From NCBI GenBank assembly GCA_947503145.1, contig CANNCP010000002.1, positions 248,001-312,000 of the forward strand: a stretch of DNA of 64,000 bases. The letters run 5' to 3'. A program made the position numbers and the translations under genes. Positions 53,946 through 62,270 of the stretch are shown here, one piece after another. The DNA is from an uncultured Roseovarius sp. (lineage in GTDB: Bacteria > Pseudomonadota > Alphaproteobacteria > Rhodobacterales > Rhodobacteraceae). Every line of letters starts with the position of its first letter. The stretch's first letter is position 1. A model generated the notes under the pieces. It was not told where the DNA came from. It saw only the letters and a program-made list of their open reading frames with translations, and made no database searches.

Positions 53946-54322
53946 TGTTCGCCTTCGCCCCTCCCCGCGCGCGGCGCAGACCCGGCCTGACACCGATGAT
54001 CGACGTCGTGTTCCTGTTGCTGGTGTTCTTCATGCTCGCCTCACAATTCGGACGCGAGGGTACAATTTCGCTCTCCGGGGGCGGTGCGGGCTCAGAGTAT
54101 CCTGGGCCACCGCGCCTGATCACCATTTCTCCTGACAAGATCACCCTCAACGGGGCCGTCTCCGACCCTGCGACCCTGCCGCAGGCGCTGGCATCCCTCA
54201 CCCAGGCCCCGAGTGACCCCATCATTCTGCGCGCGCGGGATGGCGCAGACCTGCAACGGCTGACACAGATCGTCGAGGCCCTGAACGCCGCCGGGTTTGA
54301 CCGACTCCTGCTGGTGGAGTGA
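53945..54322 (+). CDS. exbD: ExbD-family protein, first copy (Asp form)
   Basis: The 125-residue protein has one N-terminal helix, 'LTPMIDVVFLLLVFFML', with the essential proton-binding Asp at residue 20. A periplasmic domain with the usual 'VEALNAAGFDRLLLV' ending follows. It pairs with ExbB in the TonB motor. Its stop overlaps the region of the next exbD start. Confidence 0.92.
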   Translation: MFAFAPPRARRRPGLTPMIDVVFLLLVFFMLASQFGREGTISLSGGGAGSEYPGPPRLITISPDKITLNGAVSDPATLPQALASLTQAPSDPIILRARDGADLQRLTQIVEALNAAGFDRLLLVE

Positions 54323-54327
54323 GCCTG

Positions 54328-54714
54328 ATGGACTTTTCCACACCAAAGCGCCGCAACCTGTTCGAGCCGATCATCCCGATGATCAACGTGGTCTTCATCC
54401 TGCTGATCTTCTTTCTGATGACCGCACAGATCAGGCCCGCCGATCCATGGCCCGTCTCATTGCCAAATGCGGATGGCAACGACCCCACCGACACCGCGCG
54501 CCGCCTGAGCGTCTCGGCCGAGGGCGAGATGGCATTTGGTGAACTGACAGGTGATCTGGTCTGGGCGGAACTGGCCCGTTGGAGCGCAGCCGATCCGGGC
54601 AGGTTGCTAGTGCGCGCCGATGCGGCATTTCCCGCAGCGGATCTGGCGGCGCTGCTGAACCGGCTGTCGGGTCTGGGCATTCAGACCATCGACCTTGCGA
54701 CGGTGCGGAAATGA
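54328..54714 (+). CDS. exbD: ExbD-family protein, second copy (Asn form)
   Basis: The 128-residue protein has the helix 'IIPMINVVFILLIFFLM'. The residue aligned with the essential Asp is Asn20 (codon AAC). The periplasmic domain ends 'LNRLSGLGIQTIDLATV'. The ATG at 54328 has GGAG 8 bases upstream; a GTG at 54319 would add three residues. The Asp-to-Asn change suggests a non-protonatable partner in an ExbD heterodimer rather than a redundant copy. Confidence 0.9.
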   Translation: MDFSTPKRRNLFEPIIPMINVVFILLIFFLMTAQIRPADPWPVSLPNADGNDPTDTARRLSVSAEGEMAFGELTGDLVWAELARWSAADPGRLLVRADAAFPAADLAALLNRLSGLGIQTIDLATVRK

Positions 54715-55580
54715 CCCGCGGGATGGACATCTACCTGTTCGCAGGGCTGGCAGTGCTGGTTCATCTGGGGGCTTGGCTGGGGCTAGCCTCGGGTGGCGTG
54801 CAATCGGCGGGCAGCGGCGGCAAGGCCACGATTTCGCTAAGTGCGGCACCGGCACAAATGGCGCAGATGGTCGAACTCTGGGATCGCCCGGCAGAGGTGA
54901 TGGACACAGCCCCCCAAGTGGCCCTGCCGGACATCGCCCCCCCTGTCACACCTGCCCTGCCCCGCCCTCTGACGGCGGACCACCGTTCAGGGACACATGC
55001 CGCCCCTGCACCGCCCATGGCGATGGGCTTGCCCCAAGCGCCGCAGATCGATCCCGACACGCCTCTCCCCCCATCCGCGCGGCCCATATCCGACGCGCCG
55101 GTTACCTCGCTGCGCCCGGTTGCACGCCCGCAGCAACCAACGCCAAAGGCCAAGCCACCCACACCGGCAAAACCCACCACATCCACGCCGCAACAACAGC
55201 AACCCGCCAGACAAAGCCAGACTGCGGCGGGCAATCGCACTGGTCAAAACGCCGGAAGCAGCGAGAACCAGAGCGCGGCCACGCTCGATGACGCCGCTCG
55301 CCAGAGCCACATGGCCCAGTGGGGTGCCGCCATCCGCGCCCGCGTCAAACGCCGCAAACAGTATCCTGTCGGCACGCACGCCTCAGGAACGGCTGTCATT
55401 CACATCAGGCTCGCGCCGACGGGCCGCTTGATGTCGGCCACGCTGACCAGCAGCACCGCCGATGCGCGTCTCGATCGCGCCGCGATCAAGGCGGTGAAAA
55501 GCGCCCGCTACCCCAAGGCGCCCCACGCGCTGAGTGCCGCAAGCTATCAGTTCAACCTGCCAATCTCATTTCGGAAATGA
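54711..55580 (+). CDS. tonB: TonB-family energy transducer
   Basis: The 289-residue protein has an N-terminal membrane helix (about 7-27) with His18 in 'AVLVHLGAWLGL', the residue type TonB uses at this place. A Pro/Gln/Lys-rich periplasmic spacer (about 60-205) and a C-terminal TonB domain (about 215-289, 'YPVGTHASGTAVIHIRLAP', 'LDRAAIKAVKSARYPKAP') follow. It links the ExbBD motor to BtuB. It is last in the operon and overlaps exbD2 by 4 bases. Confidence 0.93.
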   Translation: MTRGMDIYLFAGLAVLVHLGAWLGLASGGVQSAGSGGKATISLSAAPAQMAQMVELWDRPAEVMDTAPQVALPDIAPPVTPALPRPLTADHRSGTHAAPAPPMAMGLPQAPQIDPDTPLPPSARPISDAPVTSLRPVARPQQPTPKAKPPTPAKPTTSTPQQQQPARQSQTAAGNRTGQNAGSSENQSAATLDDAARQSHMAQWGAAIRARVKRRKQYPVGTHASGTAVIHIRLAPTGRLMSATLTSSTADARLDRAAIKAVKSARYPKAPHALSAASYQFNLPISFRK

Positions 55581-55646
55581 CCGGCGGCACGCTCATGTCG
55601 GCCTACCTCATCAAATCGCCATCCTCCGATGATGCATCGTGACAAT

Positions 55647-56573
55647 TCATTCCCCTGCAGAATCACGCACAGTGCCGAAGGCCGCGCCGCAATACCGGGC
55701 CATGAAATCGACAAAACTCTTTACCTTGGGGTCCTGCAATTTGCGGTGCGGGTAAAGGCAGCCAAATATCGTCGGGACGGGTGGTGTCCCGGCCAGGACT
55801 TCGACCAATTTACCGCTGCGTAGATGGTCGGCCACGTCAAAGCGCGGCTTGTTGACGATCCCGCGACCGTCCAGCGCCCAATCCGTCAGCACATCCCCGT
55901 AGTCGGCATCGTATTTTCCGGCAACTTTCAGCTTGCGCGGCCCGTCTGTGGTCTGAAGCGTCCAGAAATACTCGGGCGAACGGGGATAACGCAGCAACAG
56001 GCAGTTATGCGCGCCTCCCATCAGGTCATCGGGGGTGTTCGGGGTGCCGTGCCGTTCCAGGTACTCTGGCGTCGCACACAGGACACGCGCGCAATCGGCG
56101 ATCTTGCGCAGTTTCAGGTTTGAATCACTCGGCGTGCCGATGAAAAACGCCAGATCCAGCCCTTCGGCCGGGAAATCCACCTTGCGGTCCGACAATCGCA
56201 TCCTGACCTCTGTTCCGGGATATTTTTCGACAAAGCGCGGCACCAGCGGCGCGATGATCCGTCGGCCAACGCCCAGCGGCGCCGTCACGCGAATGACGCC
56301 GCGTGGAGTCTCTGAAAAGGCCGCCACGGTTGCATCGGCATCGTCGATCGCACAGAGTACCTTTTTCGCCTCTTCGTAGAATACGGTCCCGACCCCCGTA
56401 GGCGTCAATGACCGGGTCGTACGATTGAACAGGCGGACGCCCAGATGTTTTTCCAGCTCCTTGATCCGCTTGCTGGCGACGGCGGGCGTCAGACGCAGAT
56501 CGCGCCCCCCCGAGGTGATACTGCCCAATTCAATCACGCGGACAAAGACGCGGAGACTTTCAACATAGGACAT
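55647..56573 (-). CDS. LysR-family transcriptional regulator
   Basis: The 308-residue regulator has an N-terminal winged helix-turn-helix ('VFVRVIELGSITSGGRDLRL', 'TPAVASKRIKELEKHLGVRL', about 8-50) and a LysR substrate-binding domain (about 90-295). The ATG at 56573 gives the normal LTTR N-terminus; a longer reading runs through the palindrome in the divergent gap and is unlikely. It is divergent from xdhABC and probably controls it, with a purine-related effector as a guess. Confidence 0.9.
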   Translation of the reverse strand: MSYVESLRVFVRVIELGSITSGGRDLRLTPAVASKRIKELEKHLGVRLFNRTTRSLTPTGVGTVFYEEAKKVLCAIDDADATVAAFSETPRGVIRVTAPLGVGRRIIAPLVPRFVEKYPGTEVRMRLSDRKVDFPAEGLDLAFFIGTPSDSNLKLRKIADCARVLCATPEYLERHGTPNTPDDLMGGAHNCLLLRYPRSPEYFWTLQTTDGPRKLKVAGKYDADYGDVLTDWALDGRGIVNKPRFDVADHLRSGKLVEVLAGTPPVPTIFGCLYPHRKLQDPKVKSFVDFMARYCGAAFGTVRDSAGE

Positions 56574-56680
56574 CAGAGCATTCCCCAAAGCATTTCGCAT
56601 TGCATCTGTTTCCGCAGACAAGGCCAAGCGCTTTGACAGCCTGGCCGCAATCGAAGATTGCAATTGCCCCAGAATTGTAT

Positions 56681-56699
56681 TTTCAACATTTCGTTGAAA
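56681..56699. promoter_or_regulatory. Candidate LysR operator
   Basis: TTTCAAC-ATTTC-GTTGAAA is a perfect 7-bp inverted repeat with a 5-base centre. It contains the LysR T-N11-A pattern and lies between the divergent lysR-type and xdhA genes. Confidence 0.6.
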
Positions 56700-56791
56700 G
56701 TATTTTCCGTCTGCAGCGCTTATTCGACTCAATCATTTGCATTAGACTCTGCTTTATCAGATCATGATCCCTCCAGCAAAAGAGGCCCTGA

Positions 56792-58255
56792 ATGCCCCAC
56801 CGCGATGAAATCCGCTTCATTCTGAATGGTCGGGATGTGGCGATCAAGGACGTCGGCGCCTCGCAGACGTTGCTGGACTTCCTGCGGCTGGATCAGCGCC
56901 TGACCGGCACCAAGGAAGGCTGCGCAGAAGGCGACTGCGGCGCCTGCACAGTGTTGGTCGGACGCCTTCAGGACGGCGCGCTGAAATACGAAGCAATCAA
57001 CGCCTGCATCCGCTTTCTCGCATCATTGGATGGCTGTCATGTCGTCACGGTGGAATATCTCTCTGGCCCGGACGGCGCGCTGCATCCGGTGCAACACGCG
57101 ATGGTCGAGCATCACGGCAGTCAATGCGGGTTCTGCACGCCGGGCTTTGTCATGTCGCTATATGCGCTGTGGATGGGGACGCCCCAACCGACCGTACGGC
57201 AGATCGAAACAGCGGTGCAGGGCAATCTGTGCCGCTGCACAGGCTACGCGCCGATCATCAGGGCGGCCCTTGCGGTCAACCAGTATGGCACCCCCGCCGC
57301 CGATCACCTGAACACCGAACGCAGTGCGGTCACTGCGCGCCTGCATGCCTTGCGGGATGGCAGGCGTGTGATCACCGGACCTGCCGATAATCAGGCGATC
57401 CTACCTGCGGATGTCGACGATCTGGCCGTCGTCCTGACAGAGCACCCCGAGGCGACCATCGTGGCGGGCGCCACCGATGTCGGACTCTGGGTTACCAAGT
57501 TCCTGCGCCCGATTGGCCCCGCGATCTTTGTCGGACATCTGGACGGGCTGAAATCCATCGCCCTCACTGATGACGCGCTGGAGATCGGAGCAGGCGTCAC
57601 CTATTCGGAAAGCCAGGACACGCTGGCCCATGCCTTTCCGCATCTGATGGATTACTGGGACCGCATCGCGGGCTGGCAAGTACGCAACATGGGCACCATT
57701 GGCGGCAATATCGCCAACGGCTCGCCGATTGGCGACACCCCTCCGGTCCTCATTGCCCTTGATGCAGAAGTCACCCTGCGACGCGGCACCACGACGCGCA
57801 CCCTGCCGTTGCAGGATTTTTTCATCGACTACGGCAAGCAGGACCGCAAGGCCGACGAGTTCGTGCACAGCATCCGTGTCCCACACCCCAAACCCGGCCA
57901 GGTTGATGCCGCCTACAAGATTTCCAAGCGCCGGGACGAGGATATCTCGTCCGTCGCAGTCGGGATCAGCGTCGATGTCACCGACGGGATCATCACCGAT
58001 TGCCGCATCGCCTTTGGCGGCATGGCGGCCACACCAAGGCGCGGCGCGCAGACAGAGACAGCGCTGCGCGGCCAACCCTGGGGCGCTGCGGCGTTCGAAG
58101 CGGCCGCAAGCGCGCTGTCGCAGGACTTTTCACCGCTCTCGGATTGGCGCGCGTCCAAGGAGTACCGCATGACCTCGGCGCGCAATCTCCTGCGCCGGTT
58201 CTTCCTTGAGCATGACACCGCGACCGCACACCCGGTGCAACTGGCAACGGCATAG
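56792..58255 (+). CDS. xdhA: Xanthine dehydrogenase small subunit
   Basis: The 487-residue protein carries two [2Fe-2S] sites, 'GCAEGDCGACTVLVG' (from about 46) and 'CGFCTPGF' (about 112) with 'NLCRCTGYAPI' (about 145). It also has an FAD-binding domain ('IVAGATDVGLWVTKFLRP', 'MGTIGGNIANGSPIGDTPP'). Electrons from XdhB pass through it to NAD+. It is the first gene of xdhABC, divergent from the LysR gene. Confidence 0.96.
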   Translation: MPHRDEIRFILNGRDVAIKDVGASQTLLDFLRLDQRLTGTKEGCAEGDCGACTVLVGRLQDGALKYEAINACIRFLASLDGCHVVTVEYLSGPDGALHPVQHAMVEHHGSQCGFCTPGFVMSLYALWMGTPQPTVRQIETAVQGNLCRCTGYAPIIRAALAVNQYGTPAADHLNTERSAVTARLHALRDGRRVITGPADNQAILPADVDDLAVVLTEHPEATIVAGATDVGLWVTKFLRPIGPAIFVGHLDGLKSIALTDDALEIGAGVTYSESQDTLAHAFPHLMDYWDRIAGWQVRNMGTIGGNIANGSPIGDTPPVLIALDAEVTLRRGTTTRTLPLQDFFIDYGKQDRKADEFVHSIRVPHPKPGQVDAAYKISKRRDEDISSVAVGISVDVTDGIITDCRIAFGGMAATPRRGAQTETALRGQPWGAAAFEAAASALSQDFSPLSDWRASKEYRMTSARNLLRRFFLEHDTATAHPVQLATA

Positions 58256-58268
58256 GAAGGGGCCTGTT

Positions 58269-60587
58269 ATGAAAGACAACCTGAGCATCACCGGCAGCGT
58301 CTACACCGACCGCCAGCATGACAGCGCCATCAAGCACGTCACCGGACGCGCCGAGTATTGCGATGATATCGTCGAACCCGCAGGCACGCTGCACGCCTAT
58401 CTCGGCGTCTCGGATGTGGCCCATGCCACAATCACCGGCATGGACCTGAACGCCGTTCAGGCCGCGCCGGGCGTGGTCGGTGTGCTGACCGCCGATGACA
58501 TTCCGGGCACCAACGACATCAGCCCCACGGGGTTGAATGACGAACCGGTTTTTCCGACCGACAAGATCGAATTCCACGGTCAGCCGCTCTTTGCCGTTGT
58601 GGCCGAAACCCGCGATGCAGCCCGCCGCGCCGCCGAACTGGCAGTCGTGACGTATGAGACATTACCGCACGCACTGGACCCGGTCGCCGCCCAGATTGCG
58701 GGCTATCCCCATGTCACCGCCCCACTGAAGCTGGAACGCGGTGACATTACCCCGGCGTTGGCCACCGCGGCGAACCGCATCAAGGGCCGGATCACCATCG
58801 GCGGGCAGGACCACATGTATCTCGAAGGTCAGATTGCCCTCGCCATTCCGGGCGAAGACGATGATCTGGTCGTGCATTCCTCGACCCAGCACCCCTCTGA
58901 GGCACAGCATATGATTGCCCAGGTCATGGGCATTCCGTCCAATGCGGTAACGGTGAATGTGCGCCGCATGGGTGGCGGGTTCGGCGGCAAGGAAAGCCAG
59001 ATGAACCTGTTTTGTGCCGTGGCCGCGCTGGCCGCGAAAAAATGGAGCCGCGCGGTCAAGATCCGCCCTGACCGCGATCAGGACATGACCTCTACCGGCA
59101 AGCGCCATGATTTTGTCGTCGATTACGATGTGGCGTTTGATGATGTCGGGCGCATTCAGGCAGTTGATAGTGTTTTCGCGGCCCGCTGCGGGTTTTCCTC
59201 TGACCTGTCCGGCCCTGTGACAGACCGGGCGCTGTTTCACGCCGATAACGCTTACTTCTATCCGAATGTGCGCCTCGTCAGTCGCCCGATGAAGACCAAC
59301 ACCGTGTCCAACACCGCCTTTCGCGGCTTTGGTGGCCCGCAGGGTGTCTTGGCCGCCGAGCGTATGATCGAAGAGATCGCCTATGCCACCGGCCAGGATC
59401 CGCTGGACGTGCGCAAGGCCAATTTCTACGGAGATGAGGGGCGCAACCTGACCCCCTACCACCAAGAGGTGAACGACAATATTCTGGACCGCTTGATCGA
59501 CGAGTTAGAGGACACCGCCGCGTATCGCGCGCGACGCAAGGCCATCGTGGACTTCAACGCAGCGTCACCGATCATCAAGAAGGGCATCGCGCTGACGCCG
59601 GTCAAGTTCGGCATTTCCTTTACCGCGACATGGTTCAATCAGGCCGGTGCATTGATCCATGTCTACAATGACGGCTCGATCCACCTCAACCACGGCGGCA
59701 CCGAGATGGGGCAAGGGCTGAACACCAAGGTGTCCCAGGTTGTCGCGGACGCGTTTCAGGTGGATTTTGAACGGATCAAGATCACCAGAACCACCACCGA
59801 AAAGGTGCCGAACACATCTGCAACCGCCGCCTCATCCGGCACCGACCTGAACGGCATGGCCGCATTGAACGCAGCCGAGCAGATCAAGGAACGGCTGGTC
59901 GATTTCGCCGCCGCCCACTGGAATGTCTCCAAGGAGCAAGTCACCTTTCTGGCCAATGAGGTGCATGTCGGCGATATCAGCCTGCCGTTCGATGCCTTTA
60001 TCAAGCAGGCTTATCTGGCGCGCGTGCATCTGTCGGCGGCAGGGTTCTACAAGACGCCCGACATTCACTGGGACCGCGATGCCGGCAAGGGGCGCCCGTT
60101 TTACTACTATGCTTACGGCGCGGCCTGTTCAGAGGTGTCCGTGGATACGCTGACCGGCGAATACCGGGTGGAGCGTACGGATATCCTGCATGATGTCGGG
60201 CGCTCGCTGAACCCGGCGCTGGACCTTGGCCAAGTGGAGGGCGCATTCGTTCAGGGCATGGGGTGGCTGACCACAGAAGAGCTGTGGTGGGACGACGCCG
60301 GGCGTCTGCGCACCCATGCACCGTCCACCTACAAGATTCCGCTGGCCTCTGACCGGCCACGCATCTTTAACGTAAAATTTGCCGACTGGTCCGAAAACCG
60401 CGAAATGACCATCAAGCGATCCAAGGCCGTGGGCGAGCCGCCCTTCATGCTGGGCATCTCTGTGCTGGAGGCGCTATCGATGGCGGTCGCAAGCGTCGCT
60501 GATTACCGGACGTGTCCCCGTCTCGACACCCCGGCGACGCCGGAACGCGTGCTGATGAGTATTGAACGCCTGCGGGCCGAGGGCTGA
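58269..60587 (+). CDS. xdhB: Xanthine dehydrogenase large (molybdopterin) subunit
   Basis: The 772-residue molybdenum hydroxylase has 'GGQDHMYLEGQIALA', 'RRMGGGFGGKES' (about 233-244), 'NTAFRGFGGPQGV' (substrate Arg), 'LNHGGTEMGQGLNTK' and 'VGEPPFMLGISVLEAL' with the catalytic Glu (about 722). It oxidises hypoxanthine and xanthine to urate. A GGAAGGGG ribosome site fixes the start 13 bases after xdhA. Confidence 0.96.
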   Translation: MKDNLSITGSVYTDRQHDSAIKHVTGRAEYCDDIVEPAGTLHAYLGVSDVAHATITGMDLNAVQAAPGVVGVLTADDIPGTNDISPTGLNDEPVFPTDKIEFHGQPLFAVVAETRDAARRAAELAVVTYETLPHALDPVAAQIAGYPHVTAPLKLERGDITPALATAANRIKGRITIGGQDHMYLEGQIALAIPGEDDDLVVHSSTQHPSEAQHMIAQVMGIPSNAVTVNVRRMGGGFGGKESQMNLFCAVAALAAKKWSRAVKIRPDRDQDMTSTGKRHDFVVDYDVAFDDVGRIQAVDSVFAARCGFSSDLSGPVTDRALFHADNAYFYPNVRLVSRPMKTNTVSNTAFRGFGGPQGVLAAERMIEEIAYATGQDPLDVRKANFYGDEGRNLTPYHQEVNDNILDRLIDELEDTAAYRARRKAIVDFNAASPIIKKGIALTPVKFGISFTATWFNQAGALIHVYNDGSIHLNHGGTEMGQGLNTKVSQVVADAFQVDFERIKITRTTTEKVPNTSATAASSGTDLNGMAALNAAEQIKERLVDFAAAHWNVSKEQVTFLANEVHVGDISLPFDAFIKQAYLARVHLSAAGFYKTPDIHWDRDAGKGRPFYYYAYGAACSEVSVDTLTGEYRVERTDILHDVGRSLNPALDLGQVEGAFVQGMGWLTTEELWWDDAGRLRTHAPSTYKIPLASDRPRIFNVKFADWSENREMTIKRSKAVGEPPFMLGISVLEALSMAVASVADYRTCPRLDTPATPERVLMSIERLRAEG

Positions 60588-60590
60588 GTA

Positions 60591-61541
60591 ATGGGGGGCG
60601 TCGATCATACGCTGAGCGGCTTCCTCGCGACATACGAGAGTGTCGTGCAGGTCGTTCTGACGGACGTGCGCGGCTCATCCCCGCGCAACGTCGGAACGCA
60701 GATGTATGTCGCCGCCGAGGCGCTGCATGGCACGATTGGTGGCGGGCAGCTGGAGTTCATGGTGATCAGCCACGCCCGCGACATGCTGGGCAAGGGGAGC
60801 GCGACCGACAATCTGGACATCCCGCTTGGCCCCGACATCGGTCAGTGCTGCGGCGGGCGCGTCAGGATCGCCCTGACCCGGATGACCCCGCACACCAAGC
60901 AGATTGCCCTGCGGCAGACAGCACAGGCAGAGGCCGCCCACCCGCATATCTATGTCATGGGTGCCGGTCATGTCGGGCGTGCCCTTGCCGACCAGTTGCA
61001 GCATTTACCGGTCCACTGCATCCTGATCGACACCCGCGCGGACCAGTTGGCGCAATGTGACGCACGCGTGCAAACCCGCCTCAGCGCGATACCGGAACAC
61101 GACATCAGAACCGCGCCCGCAGGCAGCGCGTTTGTCGTGCTGACCCATGACCACGCGCTTGATTTTCTGCTGACCTCCGAGGCGCTGATGCGCGGCGATG
61201 CGGCCTATGTCGGCATGATTGGGTCGGCGACCAAACGGACAAAATTCGCGCGCTGGTGCCAGACCCAGTGCGATGGCCTGACGACCCAGGATCTGATCTG
61301 TCCCATCGGGGCAGGCGGTAGCGGCGACAAGCGGCCCTGCGTGATCGCTGCCTTCGTAGTGGCTGAAATCATCGCTGAATTGACCTCTGATCGCGCCGCA
61401 AGCGCCCTGAAAAGGGGGCTTGGCCCGCGCCAATGCAAGCAATCAGCAGACCAGGATGCACACCGTGCCGACACGCCACTCCCGCGTTCGCGCTCAGCAG
61501 GTGTAGACAGCAACAAGAGCCGACCGGAGCTGCCCCAATAG
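60591..61541 (+). CDS. xdhC: Xanthine dehydrogenase accessory protein XdhC
   Basis: The 316-residue protein has an N-terminal XdhC/CoxI domain ('RGSSPRNVGTQMYV', 'GTIGGGQLEF', 'GPDIGQCCGGRV') and a C-terminal Rossmann domain ('YVMGAGHVGRALADQL', 'AYVGMIGSATKRTKF', 'PIGAGGSGDKRP'). It binds Moco, promotes its sulfuration and inserts it into XdhB. The last 40 residues are a polar tail outside the family core. It begins 3 bases after xdhB. Confidence 0.94.
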   Translation: MGGVDHTLSGFLATYESVVQVVLTDVRGSSPRNVGTQMYVAAEALHGTIGGGQLEFMVISHARDMLGKGSATDNLDIPLGPDIGQCCGGRVRIALTRMTPHTKQIALRQTAQAEAAHPHIYVMGAGHVGRALADQLQHLPVHCILIDTRADQLAQCDARVQTRLSAIPEHDIRTAPAGSAFVVLTHDHALDFLLTSEALMRGDAAYVGMIGSATKRTKFARWCQTQCDGLTTQDLICPIGAGGSGDKRPCVIAAFVVAEIIAELTSDRAASALKRGLGPRQCKQSADQDAHRADTPLPRSRSAGVDSNKSRPELPQ

Positions 61542-61785
61542 GCTGCCGTCAAGAAGTGACTTCAGCACCTTCCGGGTACTTTCACCGATAATCTGATCGT
61601 ACCGGCAAGCGCTTTTCAGTTCATCTGCAACATGCCTGCCAAAATCGTCTTTGGGCGCATCCTGTCCGGCACGGCGGTGGGTCGATACTCAACCATTATC
61701 CGCTAAAGCATTCCGCCTTAGAACCAACAGGATGTTCGACACGCCGTTTCAGGGGCTGAAATACGATGCCTTCGGTGATCCCCCA

Positions 61786-62073
61786 TCAGGAGAACCGCTT
61801 CCAGGCGTGTTTCATGGCGTCGGCCATCTCGTCCCACGACGCCTCGATCCCGGATTTCATATCTTTCCAGGCCTCGCCCTGAGCGTGCTGCAATTCCTCC
61901 AGCCGCGCCTCAGCCTTTTTCTGATGCACGCGAAGCTCATCGACCTCTTCCATGTATTTCAGCTTGGCATCCGCCTGCGCCTTGTCGGCCTTGGCGCGCA
62001 GCTTGGCGATCTCGGCTTTCCATTCATCAAGCTGGGCTTGCAGCTTGTCTTGATAGGCTTCTTTGCGGTCCAT
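61786..62073 (-). CDS. Small coiled-coil protein (sll1863-like stress protein family)
   Basis: The 95-residue protein is Lys/Glu/Ala-rich and predicted almost wholly helical ('DEWKAEIAKLRAKADKAQAD', 'AEARLEELQHAQGEAWKDMK'), ending 'MADAMKHAWKRFS'. It resembles the small sll1863-type stress-response coiled-coil proteins, which is a family call from memory. There is no signal or membrane segment. AGGAGAG lies upstream. The 244 bases between it and xdhC contain no gene I can support. Confidence 0.75.
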   Translation of the reverse strand: MDRKEAYQDKLQAQLDEWKAEIAKLRAKADKAQADAKLKYMEEVDELRVHQKKAEARLEELQHAQGEAWKDMKSGIEASWDEMADAMKHAWKRFS

Positions 62074-62270
62074 CTCATTCTCTCCTAAAGTTGGGTTCAG
62101 ACTGGTTTCGATCGGCTGGATTTCGTTGCCTGCTTGGCGGCCCCTGAATCCTCTTCTTCTGGGCAGAGGTGATGTTTTCGTGACTTGTCATCTTGTGTCC
62201 TGTCCTGAAGCGCTTCGTCCTGTTTGCGGGATCGAATGCAATGCGGAGCACGTGTGACCGGGCATCAGCC

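Noticed and set aside
61554..61698. A minus-strand stretch with protein-like sequence ('RHVADELKSACRYDQIIGES') after xdhC
   Set aside because: No ATG, GTG or TTG start lies in the frame, and its end overlaps xdhC on the other strand. It could be a remnant, but nothing identifies the family.
62077..62193. A 38-codon minus-strand frame just before the coiled-coil gene
   Set aside because: It has an ATG and a weak AGGACA site but no conserved features; too short to call.
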